DNA from: Oscillospiraceae bacterium
GTDB taxonomy: Bacteria > Bacillota > Clostridia > Oscillospirales > CAG-272
DNA length: 64,000 nucleotides
NCBI GenBank assembly: GCA_015064385.1
Contig: SVSI01000001.1
Coordinates: forward strand, 29,637-93,636
Direction: 5' to 3'
The position numbers were made by a program, and so were the translations under genes. Every line of letters begins with the position of its first letter. The first letter of the stretch is position 1. The notes beneath the pieces were generated by a model that was not told where the DNA came from, did not search any database, and saw only the letters and a program-made list of their open reading frames with translations. This document shows, piece after piece, positions 38,487 through 47,757 of this stretch.

Positions 38487-39230
38487 ATGAACGATCGATT
38501 CAAATTCTCAAGCAAAAAAATGTCGGCGGTGCTGTCGATATCCCTTGCGGTTATACTTGCCGTTACGGTAACGGTCCTGACCGTTGCCCTTGCGCTTCAG
38601 AGCGCTCCCGAGCCGACGCCTCTCCCCGATGATACCCCGAGTGATCAGCAAACGCCCACACCTATCCCCGACGACGAAAACAACGCAAACAATAAGGAGG
38701 ATGAGCCCAAGGATCCTCCGATCGAAAAGCCGGACGACGAAAACGGCAAAAACGATCAGGAAACGGTAGTGCCGGTACCCGACAAGCCCGTTTGGACGAC
38801 TCCCGTTGAAGGATACCTCTTCAAGGGACACAGCGATGAGGAGCTCGTATATTCGCTCACTCTCGGAGATTACCGTACGCATAGCGGAATAGACGTTTCG
38901 GCAGAGGCGGGAAGCGAGGTAAAATGCTGCCTTGACGGTACGGTCGAGGGTGTTTTCTACGATCCTATGATGGGATACTGCGTGAGTGTTGCTCACGAAG
39001 GCGGTATGGTTTCCTGTTATAAAAACCTCGGCGAAAATATTCCCGAGAGCGTAAAGGAAGGCGCAAAGATAAAAAGCGGCGAGGTGATCGGCTACGTTGG
39101 CGAGAGTGCAATGGTAGAATTTTCAGACGAAGCGCACCTCCATTTCGAGATACTTGTCAACGATGTTGCGATGGATCCTCTTGACTATATAAGCTACGCT
39201 GAAAATCCCGACGCGCCCGAAAATGAGTAA
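38487..39230 (+). CDS. M23-family (LytM) endopeptidase, SpoIIQ-like candidate
   Basis: HSGIDVSAEAGSEV, HLHFEIL; single N-terminal TM plus P/D-rich linker. Confidence 0.85.
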   Translation: MNDRFKFSSKKMSAVLSISLAVILAVTVTVLTVALALQSAPEPTPLPDDTPSDQQTPTPIPDDENNANNKEDEPKDPPIEKPDDENGKNDQETVVPVPDKPVWTTPVEGYLFKGHSDEELVYSLTLGDYRTHSGIDVSAEAGSEVKCCLDGTVEGVFYDPMMGYCVSVAHEGGMVSCYKNLGENIPESVKEGAKIKSGEVIGYVGESAMVEFSDEAHLHFEILVNDVAMDPLDYISYAENPDAPENE

Positions 39231-39234
39231 AAGA

Positions 39235-39263
39235 AAAACGGCTGTTTTACAGCCGTTTTTTAC
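39235..39263. terminator. Intrinsic terminator
   Basis: AAACGGCTGTTTTACAGCCGTTTTTT. Confidence 0.85.
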
Positions 39264-39266
39264 TTT

Positions 39267-40061
39267 TTATTTTATATTCATAGTTCCTTCTACGTATCCT
39301 GAGGTGTTGGGAAGATCCACCATGGAAAAATGGCTTCCCGGATTAAATACGTCAAGCGACAGAGTCATTTTGAGATCCTTTTGCTCGCCGTTTTCAGTCC
39401 CCGAAACGTTAAAGGAAAGTGCGTATTTCACGAAATAACCGTCAAAATCCGTGGAAAAGCTGATATCGACGTTACCGCCGATCGTATAGCCCGCCTCGAG
39501 CGCGTGCGAGGAATACAGCTCAAATATGGAATAGAGCTTGTCTTGTTCGCTTTTTTCCAGCTTCGAGACGTCAAGAGAAAGTACGAAATCACTTCCGCCG
39601 TCAGAATTGTCTGCAATCTTCTCGCCCGACACGCTCGGCAGGGAAAGAATTATGCCTTGGAGCGTGGGGTACTGCTTTTCAAACGCTTCTTGTGACAAGG
39701 TGTGCTTCATTTTGCTTTTTTCCAGCGTCTGATACATCACGCCGTTTTCGTAGTGGTGGTATAGAACGGATTCGGTGATTCCGGCTTGTGTTTCCACCTT
39801 GAGCGTGCGCTCGGAATAAAACGACGTTTTTCCGTCTTTTCTGATCAGCTTGCAGAATACGTAGTACGGCTCGTTGTAATTCACACCGTCCGCCGTAACG
39901 CTACGCGAAAGCTCGAATTTTTGATAAGAAAGATCTCTCGTCAGTGCTACTGCGTCGCAGTAGGTCTGAAAAGCACCTTTTTCATCGCTCTCGTCCTTTT
40001 TGCACGAAAAAAGGCAGGACGCCATACAAAGCGCAAGTAAAAGAGATAATATTTTTTTCAT
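39267..40061 (-). CDS. Lipoprotein of unknown function
   Basis: MKKILSLLLALCMASCLFSC lipobox. Confidence 0.6.
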   Translation of the reverse strand: MKKILSLLLALCMASCLFSCKKDESDEKGAFQTYCDAVALTRDLSYQKFELSRSVTADGVNYNEPYYVFCKLIRKDGKTSFYSERTLKVETQAGITESVLYHHYENGVMYQTLEKSKMKHTLSQEAFEKQYPTLQGIILSLPSVSGEKIADNSDGGSDFVLSLDVSKLEKSEQDKLYSIFELYSSHALEAGYTIGGNVDISFSTDFDGYFVKYALSFNVSGTENGEQKDLKMTLSLDVFNPGSHFSMVDLPNTSGYVEGTMNIK

Positions 40062-40066
40062 AAGGA

Positions 40067-41008
40067 TCATTTCTCGCTCAAAAGATTGCCGTAGTCGATA
40101 ATTTCCTTATCGCCGTACTCTTCAAGATAAGCTTTGTCCATATAAGCGCCGAAAGTCTTTATAGCGCAAACTCCGAGAGATTTATAGAAATCAAAGTCTG
40201 CGTTCAGAACGTTCTCGTGGTAGGGAACCTTAATGAGCGGCAGTCTGCCCCATTTGGTGTAGAAGGATACGTCGAGCCAGTATTCGAGGATCTCTGCGTT
40301 TTCTGCGGGGAAGGTCTTGAAAAGATCCTTTACAGTCTCTGCGTGGACGGCGTTTTCTCCCTCGGTTATGGGAGTAAACATATCTCTGTGTATAGGCGCG
40401 TACTCTGCAAAAATGCCTTCGGGAACAGGTCTCGTGGGCGGAACTACCGCGTCGTGATATGCCAGATAGCAGAGCTCTGCCTTTTCGTCGTAGCGGCGCA
40501 GACCTTTAAGGATATATTCCGCCATTATAAGGTTTTGATCGGATGCGGAGAGCTTTTCGCACTCCTCGCAGTGGCACCAAGCGTCCTCGACGTCGTCTGT
40601 CCACAGATAATATCTGTGTCCCGTCTGTTTGAGTATCTTTGCAAGACCGTACGAACGATCTGCAACGATCTCAAGCGCCTCTTTTGACTGCAGGCAAAGA
40701 TTATGGTCGTTTGCTCTCTTGCCATCCTTGTTTATTCTGAAATACTCGGGGTGAGCGTCGAAAAGGTCGCGAGGAAGCAGATAACGCAGAGCGTGAAGCT
40801 CGTGCTCAACGAGGATTCCCTCGGCTTCTACTTTCTCTATGAAAGCTCGTCCGTCGCGTTCAAGCCACTCAATATAATCCTCCATCGTGTTTTTGGTGGT
40901 TATAAAGTGGAGACCGAGCGTGTTGTATTTGCCTTTTTTGAGAATGTCTATCCACTCGTCGCAAACGTCGTGGAAACGGATGATAATACTTCTTTTAAGC
41001 TCGTTCAT
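40067..41008 (-). CDS. DUF4838-like protein
   Basis: YYLWTDDVEDAWCHCEECEKLSASDQNLIMAEYI. Confidence 0.72.
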   Translation of the reverse strand: MNELKRSIIIRFHDVCDEWIDILKKGKYNTLGLHFITTKNTMEDYIEWLERDGRAFIEKVEAEGILVEHELHALRYLLPRDLFDAHPEYFRINKDGKRANDHNLCLQSKEALEIVADRSYGLAKILKQTGHRYYLWTDDVEDAWCHCEECEKLSASDQNLIMAEYILKGLRRYDEKAELCYLAYHDAVVPPTRPVPEGIFAEYAPIHRDMFTPITEGENAVHAETVKDLFKTFPAENAEILEYWLDVSFYTKWGRLPLIKVPYHENVLNADFDFYKSLGVCAIKTFGAYMDKAYLEEYGDKEIIDYGNLLSEK

Positions 41009-41026
41009 TTTTGAAATATCCTTTCG

Positions 41027-41854
41027 TTAAAGAGATTGTATCCAGCGGTGAGAAAGATCTACCCAGCTCGCCGCCTCGGGAATTACCTGTGTATTATGTC
41101 CGCACCAGGTTGCCTCGTTTGCAAGCGCAAAGCCGTGCGGGCCCTTCGGGAAAACGTGAAGCTCGAAGGGAAGCTTGTTTTTTGCGTATTCCAGCGTAAG
41201 TAAAAGTGCGTTCGATACGGGTACCGTGCCGTCGGTCGAGGTGTGGAACACGAACAGGGGAGAGGCCGTCTCGGGATTTACGTGATTTTCAAGCGAATAG
41301 AGCTCGAGCTCCTCGTCGGAAACGTCGGTCTTGCCGTGGAGACGTTGGAAGGACGCCGGGTGAGATACCCACCTTTTTCCCGATACTACGGGGTATCCGA
41401 GTATTATGCCGTTTGGACGGTTTGAGCCGAAGGCAATACCCGTGGTCTCGTATATTTCGGGCAGATCCCACATAAGTCCGAGCGAGCCGGCAAGGTGTCC
41501 GCCCGCTGAAAATCCAACTGCAAATATGCGATCGGGGTTTACGCCGTATTCCTCGGCGTGCTCTCTGACGTAGCTCACACCAAGCGAAGCGTCGCAAAGC
41601 GATCTTGGAAATCTTGCTTTATCCTTGACCGAATAATTAAGAACGAATGCGTTATAGCCCTTTGCCAGATACGCAAGCGCGATCATTTCACCCTCGCGGT
41701 CTGCACAGACGTTGAAATATCCGCCGCCCGGTATAATGAACATCGTATCTCTCGCCTTGGTGGGGACTGCGTTTTTTATATCGTTCACGTACGCGGTAAG
41801 CGTTATGTCGGGATCGTCTGCTCTGAGTGATATTTTTTTAATTACCATAAGCAA
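41027..41854 (-). CDS. Alpha/beta-hydrolase esterase
   Basis: IPGGGYFNVCADREGE, IFAVGFSAGGHLAGSLG. Confidence 0.88.
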   Translation of the reverse strand: MLMVIKKISLRADDPDITLTAYVNDIKNAVPTKARDTMFIIPGGGYFNVCADREGEMIALAYLAKGYNAFVLNYSVKDKARFPRSLCDASLGVSYVREHAEEYGVNPDRIFAVGFSAGGHLAGSLGLMWDLPEIYETTGIAFGSNRPNGIILGYPVVSGKRWVSHPASFQRLHGKTDVSDEELELYSLENHVNPETASPLFVFHTSTDGTVPVSNALLLTLEYAKNKLPFELHVFPKGPHGFALANEATWCGHNTQVIPEAASWVDLSHRWIQSL

Positions 41855-41920
41855 AATCCTTTCGTCGATAGAGTTTACTAATTATACCATTTAAGGCGGA
41901 TAAAATCAATAGTTTTTATA

Positions 41921-41952
41921 AAAAAAGAAGTCGCTTGATTTAAGCGACTTCC
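41921..41952 (-). terminator. Intrinsic terminator downstream of secG
   Basis: GAAGTCGCTT-GATT-TAAGCGACTTC with T-run on minus strand. Confidence 0.85.
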
Positions 41953-41959
41953 TAATTTG

Positions 41960-42328
41960 TTATTCTGCGGAATGGTCGTGGCCCTCGTGCTCGTCCTCTG
42001 CTTCCTCATCGGAAATGGTGAGAGTGATCGAACCGTCCTTTACACCCTCGACGTAGTTGTCAAGATAATCGTAGTTGTACTTGATTCTTGCCTTACCGGG
42101 CTGAATAGCGTAAAGTGAAAGAACGATGATGGCGAAAATAATGCTGATCACGACGGTGACCTTGCTGAGCTTTTTGTCAATGGTCTTGCCCTTGCTCTTG
42201 CCAAAGAAGGTCTCTGCGGTACCTGCGATAGCACCCGAAAGACGGGCGTTCTTGCTGCTCTGGAAGAGAACCGATACGATAAGGGCGATAGAAAAGATAA
42301 TGAGTGATACTCCGATAATGATTTCCAT
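41960..42328 (-). CDS. secG: Preprotein translocase subunit SecG with acidic/His C-terminal tail
   Basis: MEIIIGVSLIIFSIALIVSVLFQSSKNARLSGAIAGTAETFFGKSKGKTIDKKLSKVT. Confidence 0.9.
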   Translation of the reverse strand: MEIIIGVSLIIFSIALIVSVLFQSSKNARLSGAIAGTAETFFGKSKGKTIDKKLSKVTVVISIIFAIIVLSLYAIQPGKARIKYNYDYLDNYVEGVKDGSITLTISDEEAEDEHEGHDHSAE

Positions 42329-42402
42329 TATATAATCCTCCTGTTTACGGACTGTGTTTTGTAAGGAATGACCGCGTAAAACAAACAAGCGGTCAAATAA
42401 AA

Positions 42403-42476
42403 TGGGCCATCAGGGATTCGAACCCCGGACCAACCGGTTATGAGCCGGTAGCTCTGACCAACTGAGCTAATGGCCC
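42403..42476 (-). tRNA. tRNA with CAT anticodon (Met or Ile2)
   Basis: GGGCCATTAGCTCAGTTGGTCAGAGCTACCGGCTCATAACCGGTTGGTCCGGGGTTCGAATCCCTGATGGCCCA. Confidence 0.95.
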
Positions 42477-42616
42477 TTACAAGGAAAATTTCCGCGTGCT
42501 CCATAGTATAACATAAAAATACCGCTTTGTCAATACAAAAAAGAGCAAAAAGCAAAATTTTTTGAAAAATGTACGAAAATAGTTTCCTTATATATAAGGT
42601 ATAGGTCTGTTTTGAC

Positions 42617-43420
42617 TTAACGTTTCGGGAAAAGCTTTCTGAAATTGTTATAAAGAACGTCCTCGCGCTCGCTTTCTGAAAGGGGTAGCTTCATAAATCG
42701 CGCAAGCTCGGTCTCTGCATCCCACATGGGAAAATCGGTTCCGAACATAAATCTGTCCGCTCCGAAATGCTCGATAAGCTCCATTGCCTTGTCCGTTGAG
42801 ATAAAGTCGAGCGAGCTGGAGGTGTCGAAATAGACGTTCGTGTCTCTGGGCAGGCAGTCGAGCTTGTCCCAGCATCGGTATCCTCCGAAATGTGATGCTA
42901 TTATCGTCATCTCGGGGAATTTATTTGCCACGTTTGCGATCTTTTGCGGAGCGGTGTAGTCGTATCTGTCGTCCCCTGCGTGGAAGAGCACCACCATATC
43001 GCGTTTTGCAATTTCGCGGTACATATCCATGGCGCGCGGATCGTCTATATCAAATCTTTGGAAATCGTTGTGAAATTTAACTCCGACAAGACCGAGCTCC
43101 TTTGCACGGTCAAGCTCGTCGGGAATGCCATCGAAATCCACGTGCATAGCGCACAGACCGACGAATTCTATGTCGCTGCCGTCGTTTGCCTTCTTGCATT
43201 CTGCGGCAATAAAATCGTTTATGCTGACTACCTGTGCCGCGGTCGTGGCGGCAGAGCAGACCAGACAGCACTCGGTACCTATTTTTCTTTCGTTTTCGCA
43301 CAGCAGCTCAACGTCTGCGGGAAAAGCCATTTCGATGCCGTAAAAATCGCCTATGGCCTTGGACGCCTTTTCGGAGATCTTGTGCGGGAAAATATGTGTG
43401 TGTGCATCGGCGATCTTCAT
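42617..43420 (-). CDS. Amidohydrolase family metal-dependent hydrolase
   Basis: IADAHTHIFP, GVKFHNDFQRFDIDDP, ASHFGG, FMFGTDFPMW. Confidence 0.9.
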   Translation of the reverse strand: MKIADAHTHIFPHKISEKASKAIGDFYGIEMAFPADVELLCENERKIGTECCLVCSAATTAAQVVSINDFIAAECKKANDGSDIEFVGLCAMHVDFDGIPDELDRAKELGLVGVKFHNDFQRFDIDDPRAMDMYREIAKRDMVVLFHAGDDRYDYTAPQKIANVANKFPEMTIIASHFGGYRCWDKLDCLPRDTNVYFDTSSSLDFISTDKAMELIEHFGADRFMFGTDFPMWDAETELARFMKLPLSESEREDVLYNNFRKLFPKR

Positions 43421-43460
43421 AATATCTTGCCTTTCGTGCTTTTAGAAAATAATTTGTGCA

Positions 43461-43490
43461 AAAAACAATCGGCAGATCAAACTCTGCCGA
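43461..43490 (-). terminator. Intrinsic terminator downstream of acpP
   Basis: TCGGCAGA-loop-TCTGCCGA with T-rich tail on minus strand. Confidence 0.7.
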
Positions 43491-43504
43491 CTGCTTCTTC
43501 GTTT

Positions 43505-43735
43505 TTAGCGGTTTGCCTCAATGTAATCGCACAGGTCACCGACCGTACGAAGGTTGGGGAACTCCTCTTCGGGAACAGCAACTGAGAACTGCTCTTCAAC
43601 CACCATGAGGATCTCCACGATGTCGAGTGAATCGGCGCCGAGGTCTTCCATTATATCAGCGCTTCTCTCGATGCTTTCGACTTCTACGCGCAGCTGCTTT
43701 GAGAGTATCTGCGTAAGTTCTTCGAAAATATTCAT
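43505..43735 (-). CDS. acpP: Acyl carrier protein
   Basis: MEDLGADSLDIVEILMVVEEQFSVAVPEE phosphopantetheine site; start at 43735. Confidence 0.96.
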   Translation of the reverse strand: MNIFEELTQILSKQLRVEVESIERSADIMEDLGADSLDIVEILMVVEEQFSVAVPEEEFPNLRTVGDLCDYIEANR

Positions 43736-43945
43736 AAAATAAGTATCCTTCCGAATTGTTGTGCCCGCGCCGAGAACGGCTGTCGGGGTTTTCGTATGAA
43801 TGGGCAATGCGTTTTGCACACAGTTACCTCCGTTATTATATATGATTTTGGAAGAAAAATCAATAGTGAATTCACACAAAAACGGGAATTTTAACACATT
43901 ATTCACAGAAATAATGAACAAAAAGGCAAAAAATGGAATAAAATG

Positions 43946-45793
43946 TCAGTTTTCGGGCGTGATCTCGAACTGCGAGTTATAGAGCGCCGCATAGATTCCG
44001 TTTGCCGCAAGCAGGGTTTCGTGGTCGCCCTTTTCGATTATTTTACCCTTGTCCATAACGATTATGGTGTCTGCGTTTCGTATGGTCGAGAGTCGGTGAG
44101 CGACGATTATACACGTGCGGTCTCGCATTGCTGCATCCATTGCAGTATGCAAAAGTGCCTCCGTGCGCGAGTCAACGTTTGAGGTTGCCTCGTCGAGGAT
44201 AAGAAATGGGGTATCGAGCAGAATCGCACGCGCTATGGTGATAAGCTGCTTCTGTCCTTTTGATACGTTTGATCCGTTTTCGTCTATTACCGTGTCGTAT
44301 CCATCCGGCAAGCTTTCGATAAAATCGTGGACCTTCGCCGTTTTTGCGGCGGCGATTATTTCCTCACGGGAGACGCTGTCCCGACCGTATGCAATGTTAT
44401 CGGCAATAGTACCGCCGAAGAGCCAGGTGTCCTGAAGCACCATTGCAAACGAGCGGCGCACGTCCGACATAGGAGCTTTCTTTGTGTCTGTGCCGTCAAG
44501 AAGGATCCTGCCGCTGTCCGGATCGTAAAAGCGCATAAGAAGATTTATTATAGAGGTCTTTCCGCAACCGGTGGCTCCTACGAGTGCAACAGTGCTGTGG
44601 CGAGGCGCGTCTATACTTATATTGTGAAGAACGGTAGTGTCCTTGACGTAAGCAAAGGTCACGTCGTCTATTTTCAGATCGCCGTTTTCGGCACTTCCGC
44701 TTTCGGAGAGCTTTTCGGTGGCGTCCGCGTCGCGCATCTCGCACTCCTCGTCAAGCAGGCGGAAGATTCGCGAGCCCGCGGATATTGCCGACTGTATGTC
44801 GCTGACGATGTTTGCGACCTCGTTTATCGGTCCCGAAAATCTGCGCGCATACTGTATAAAGGAAGAAAGCGCTCCGATAGTGAACATAGCACCCGCCGCA
44901 GATGAACCTGTTTTTATATAGATAAGAACTCCGAACATTCCGACGAGGGAAAGGGTGACGTTATTTATAAAGTTTACCGACGGACCGAGTATGCACGCCT
45001 GATAATCGGCGTTTCTCTCTGCTTCTACCGCCTCGTCGTTATATTTGTCAAAGCGGCCTATCATAGTTTTTTCCTTTGAGTAGGCGCGGATAGTCTTTTG
45101 TCCCGAGAGCATTTCTTCTGCGTAGCCGTTAAGCTCGCCGTACTTTCTTGATCTGTACGAGAACAGCGGGCGTACCTTTTTAACTCTGTATCTTGAGAAA
45201 AATACGAGTGCGGGTACGGTTACGAGGAATATTAGCATAAGTATCGGTGCGATGGAAAACATCTGATATGCACAGAAAACTACGGTTATGATGCCCGAAA
45301 AGATATGTATAAGGTCGTTTGAAAGGGACGCGTTCACCGTGTCTATATCATAGGTCAGACGGCTGACGATATCGCCCGACTGATTTTTGTCGAAATAACC
45401 TACGGGCAGGTCACACAGATGCTCGAAAACATCCTTTCTCATACGGTAGGTAACGCTCTTGCTGAGCGAGATCATAATTACCGAGAGAAGATACGAGAGC
45501 CCTGCGGATACGGCGTAGAAAAGTACCATTAGTCCCGCATATTTAAGCACGCCGTCCAGTCCGTTACCCTCGCCGATGGAGTCTATTGCCCGTCCCGAAA
45601 GCAACGGACCGAGAAGGGAAAGAAGATTGGAGGTTATCATAAGAACGCTTGCTATAATGAGCGTTCCCTTGTATTTAAGAAGATACTTCAGTATTCGCAC
45701 TATGACCGATTTTTTCGACATTTTCACACCGTCGTCGTTTGACGGAGTGCGCGAGAAGTTTTTGCCGTGGAAGCCTCTATCCAAGGTAAACAC
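43946..45793 (-). CDS. ABC transporter, fused permease/ATPase (second of pair)
   Basis: ATGCGKTSIINLLMRFYDP, VSKGQKQLITIARAILL; exact start uncertain (GTG 45793 or ATG 45721). Confidence 0.93.
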   Translation of the reverse strand: MFTLDRGFHGKNFSRTPSNDDGVKMSKKSVIVRILKYLLKYKGTLIIASVLMITSNLLSLLGPLLSGRAIDSIGEGNGLDGVLKYAGLMVLFYAVSAGLSYLLSVIMISLSKSVTYRMRKDVFEHLCDLPVGYFDKNQSGDIVSRLTYDIDTVNASLSNDLIHIFSGIITVVFCAYQMFSIAPILMLIFLVTVPALVFFSRYRVKKVRPLFSYRSRKYGELNGYAEEMLSGQKTIRAYSKEKTMIGRFDKYNDEAVEAERNADYQACILGPSVNFINNVTLSLVGMFGVLIYIKTGSSAAGAMFTIGALSSFIQYARRFSGPINEVANIVSDIQSAISAGSRIFRLLDEECEMRDADATEKLSESGSAENGDLKIDDVTFAYVKDTTVLHNISIDAPRHSTVALVGATGCGKTSIINLLMRFYDPDSGRILLDGTDTKKAPMSDVRRSFAMVLQDTWLFGGTIADNIAYGRDSVSREEIIAAAKTAKVHDFIESLPDGYDTVIDENGSNVSKGQKQLITIARAILLDTPFLILDEATSNVDSRTEALLHTAMDAAMRDRTCIIVAHRLSTIRNADTIIVMDKGKIIEKGDHETLLAANGIYAALYNSQFEITPEN

Positions 45794-47534
45794 CTCCCAT
45801 CTGCGCCTTTGCGGTCTCTCTGTAATACTCGCAGGAGAGCAGAAGCTCCTCGTGTGTACCTGCGCCGACGAGCTTCCCGCCGTCGAGTACGATGATGTGG
45901 TCTGCGTGCATTATCGAGCTGACGCGCTGTGAGACTATAATAGTAGTGGTATTCTTGAAGTTTTCGTGTATGGCACGGCGCAGCGCGGCGTCGGTCTTGT
46001 AGTCAAGCGCGGACGAAGCGTCGTCGAGAACGAGTATCTCGGGATCGCCTGCCATTGCCCTTGCAAGGGTGAGACGCTGCTTCTGACCTCCGCTGAGATT
46101 TGCGCCTTTGATGTCGAGCATATAGTCGGCGCCCTCGCTGTACTGATTTACAAATCCCGCCTGTGCAAGCGAAAGTGCTCTTTCAAGCTCGCCGTCGCTG
46201 ATATCACGACCGAAAACTACGTTTTCTTTTATTGAATCCTTGAACAGAAAATCGTTCTGGAAAACGCTTCCGAAGCGGAGGCGAAGCTCCTCGGTGGGCA
46301 TATCCTTGACGTTTATTCCGTCTATTTTGATCTCGCCCGACCCGGCGTCGTAAACACGCATAAGCAGGGAAATGAGCGTGCTTTTTCCGCTTCCCGTAGT
46401 ACCGATTATACCGAGAGTCTGACCTTTTTGAAGCGAGAACGATATATTTTCAAGAACTTGCTTGTCACCGTAAGAAAACGAAACGTCGGAAAATTCGATG
46501 TGGGGAGCGTTTTCCTTTACGCGCGGCTCGTTTGTATATTCTTCCACCCACAGAGAGGGTTCGGAAAAGAGAACGGCGTTTATTCGCTTCATTCCCGCCG
46601 CGCCGCTCGAATAGCTGACGAAGATACGGGTGACCATTATCATAGCGTTAGAGATTATCGTGAAATAACTGATAAATGCAATAATGTTACCGACAGAGCT
46701 TTTTCCGCCCTCGATAAGTGTGGCTCCGACCACGATGACCGCCGAAAGACCGACGTTGAGAAAAAGACTTATAAGCGGATTTGTTGCCGCAACCGTCATA
46801 TTTGCCTTCTTTTCGCGGCGGATCGCCTCTTTGTTTACCTCGTCAAAGCGCTTTTTTTCGTACTCGCTTCGGCAGAGTGCCTTGATTATGCGGATGCCCG
46901 ACGTGTTTTCGCGCACTACTCTTGTGAGCTCGTCGGTTGCCTTATGCTGATCGTCGTATAAAGGTATGCTCTTTTTCGTTATTGCTACCGTAAAAAAGGC
47001 AATGAAGGGAAGGGTACAGAAAAGTGTGAGAGTCAGGCGCGGATCCTGAATGGACGTTATAATAAGTCCGCCTATAAAAAGGATCGCCGCGCGGATCGAC
47101 ATACGCTGCATTACGTTTATCATTCTCTGGACGTTGTAGGTGTCGGTCGTAAGTCTTGATTCAAGCGAGGAGATAGAGAACTCGTCTATCTGAGATGCGT
47201 CAAGATAGGATATCTTCTCGAAAAGATCGTGTCTTATCGCTCTTATGCAAAGGGAAGACACCTTTGACGCCGAGCGGTTTGCAAGAACGTTGAAAAGAAG
47301 CGCGCAGAACGAGCAGGCGATCATAAGAACGCCGAAAAAGACGACCGCCCGAATGTTGCCCGTCGGGATCACGTCGTCTATCATTATTGCAAGAAGCCAA
47401 GGAATAAAAAGATCCATGACCGTGCCGATGACCTTTATCGTAAGCGCACCGGCGATCCGCTTTTTGTGCGGAGCGAGATAACGAAACAGATTTTTCATTT
47501 TTCTTGAAAAACTTTTTGTAAAAAGCTTTCCCAA
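45777..47534 (-). CDS. ABC transporter, fused permease/ATPase (first of pair)
   Basis: TTGSGKSTLISLLMRVYD, LSGGQKQRLTLARAMAGDPEILVLDDASSALD; start possibly ATG 47501. Confidence 0.93.
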   Translation of the reverse strand: MGKLFTKSFSRKMKNLFRYLAPHKKRIAGALTIKVIGTVMDLFIPWLLAIMIDDVIPTGNIRAVVFFGVLMIACSFCALLFNVLANRSASKVSSLCIRAIRHDLFEKISYLDASQIDEFSISSLESRLTTDTYNVQRMINVMQRMSIRAAILFIGGLIITSIQDPRLTLTLFCTLPFIAFFTVAITKKSIPLYDDQHKATDELTRVVRENTSGIRIIKALCRSEYEKKRFDEVNKEAIRREKKANMTVAATNPLISLFLNVGLSAVIVVGATLIEGGKSSVGNIIAFISYFTIISNAMIMVTRIFVSYSSGAAGMKRINAVLFSEPSLWVEEYTNEPRVKENAPHIEFSDVSFSYGDKQVLENISFSLQKGQTLGIIGTTGSGKSTLISLLMRVYDAGSGEIKIDGINVKDMPTEELRLRFGSVFQNDFLFKDSIKENVVFGRDISDGELERALSLAQAGFVNQYSEGADYMLDIKGANLSGGQKQRLTLARAMAGDPEILVLDDASSALDYKTDAALRRAIHENFKNTTTIIVSQRVSSIMHADHIIVLDGGKLVGAGTHEELLLSCEYYRETAKAQMGGVYLG

Positions 47535-47757
47535 ACCCCTTCAAAAACTTTACCGGAATAGTTTATCTTGCCCCGATTATAACACAAAAAAGACCAAAGC
47601 GCAAGTGCTTTATTCCAAATATCTTGTTTGTTTGCTTTATTGTCCTATTTTGTTATAATAATTGTAATATTTATCGAATTTGCTCTTGAAAAACGTAAAA
47701 GTACGTGATATAATGAAGTAAATACAGTATAAATAGCATTTTACAGGAGTTTTTGAC

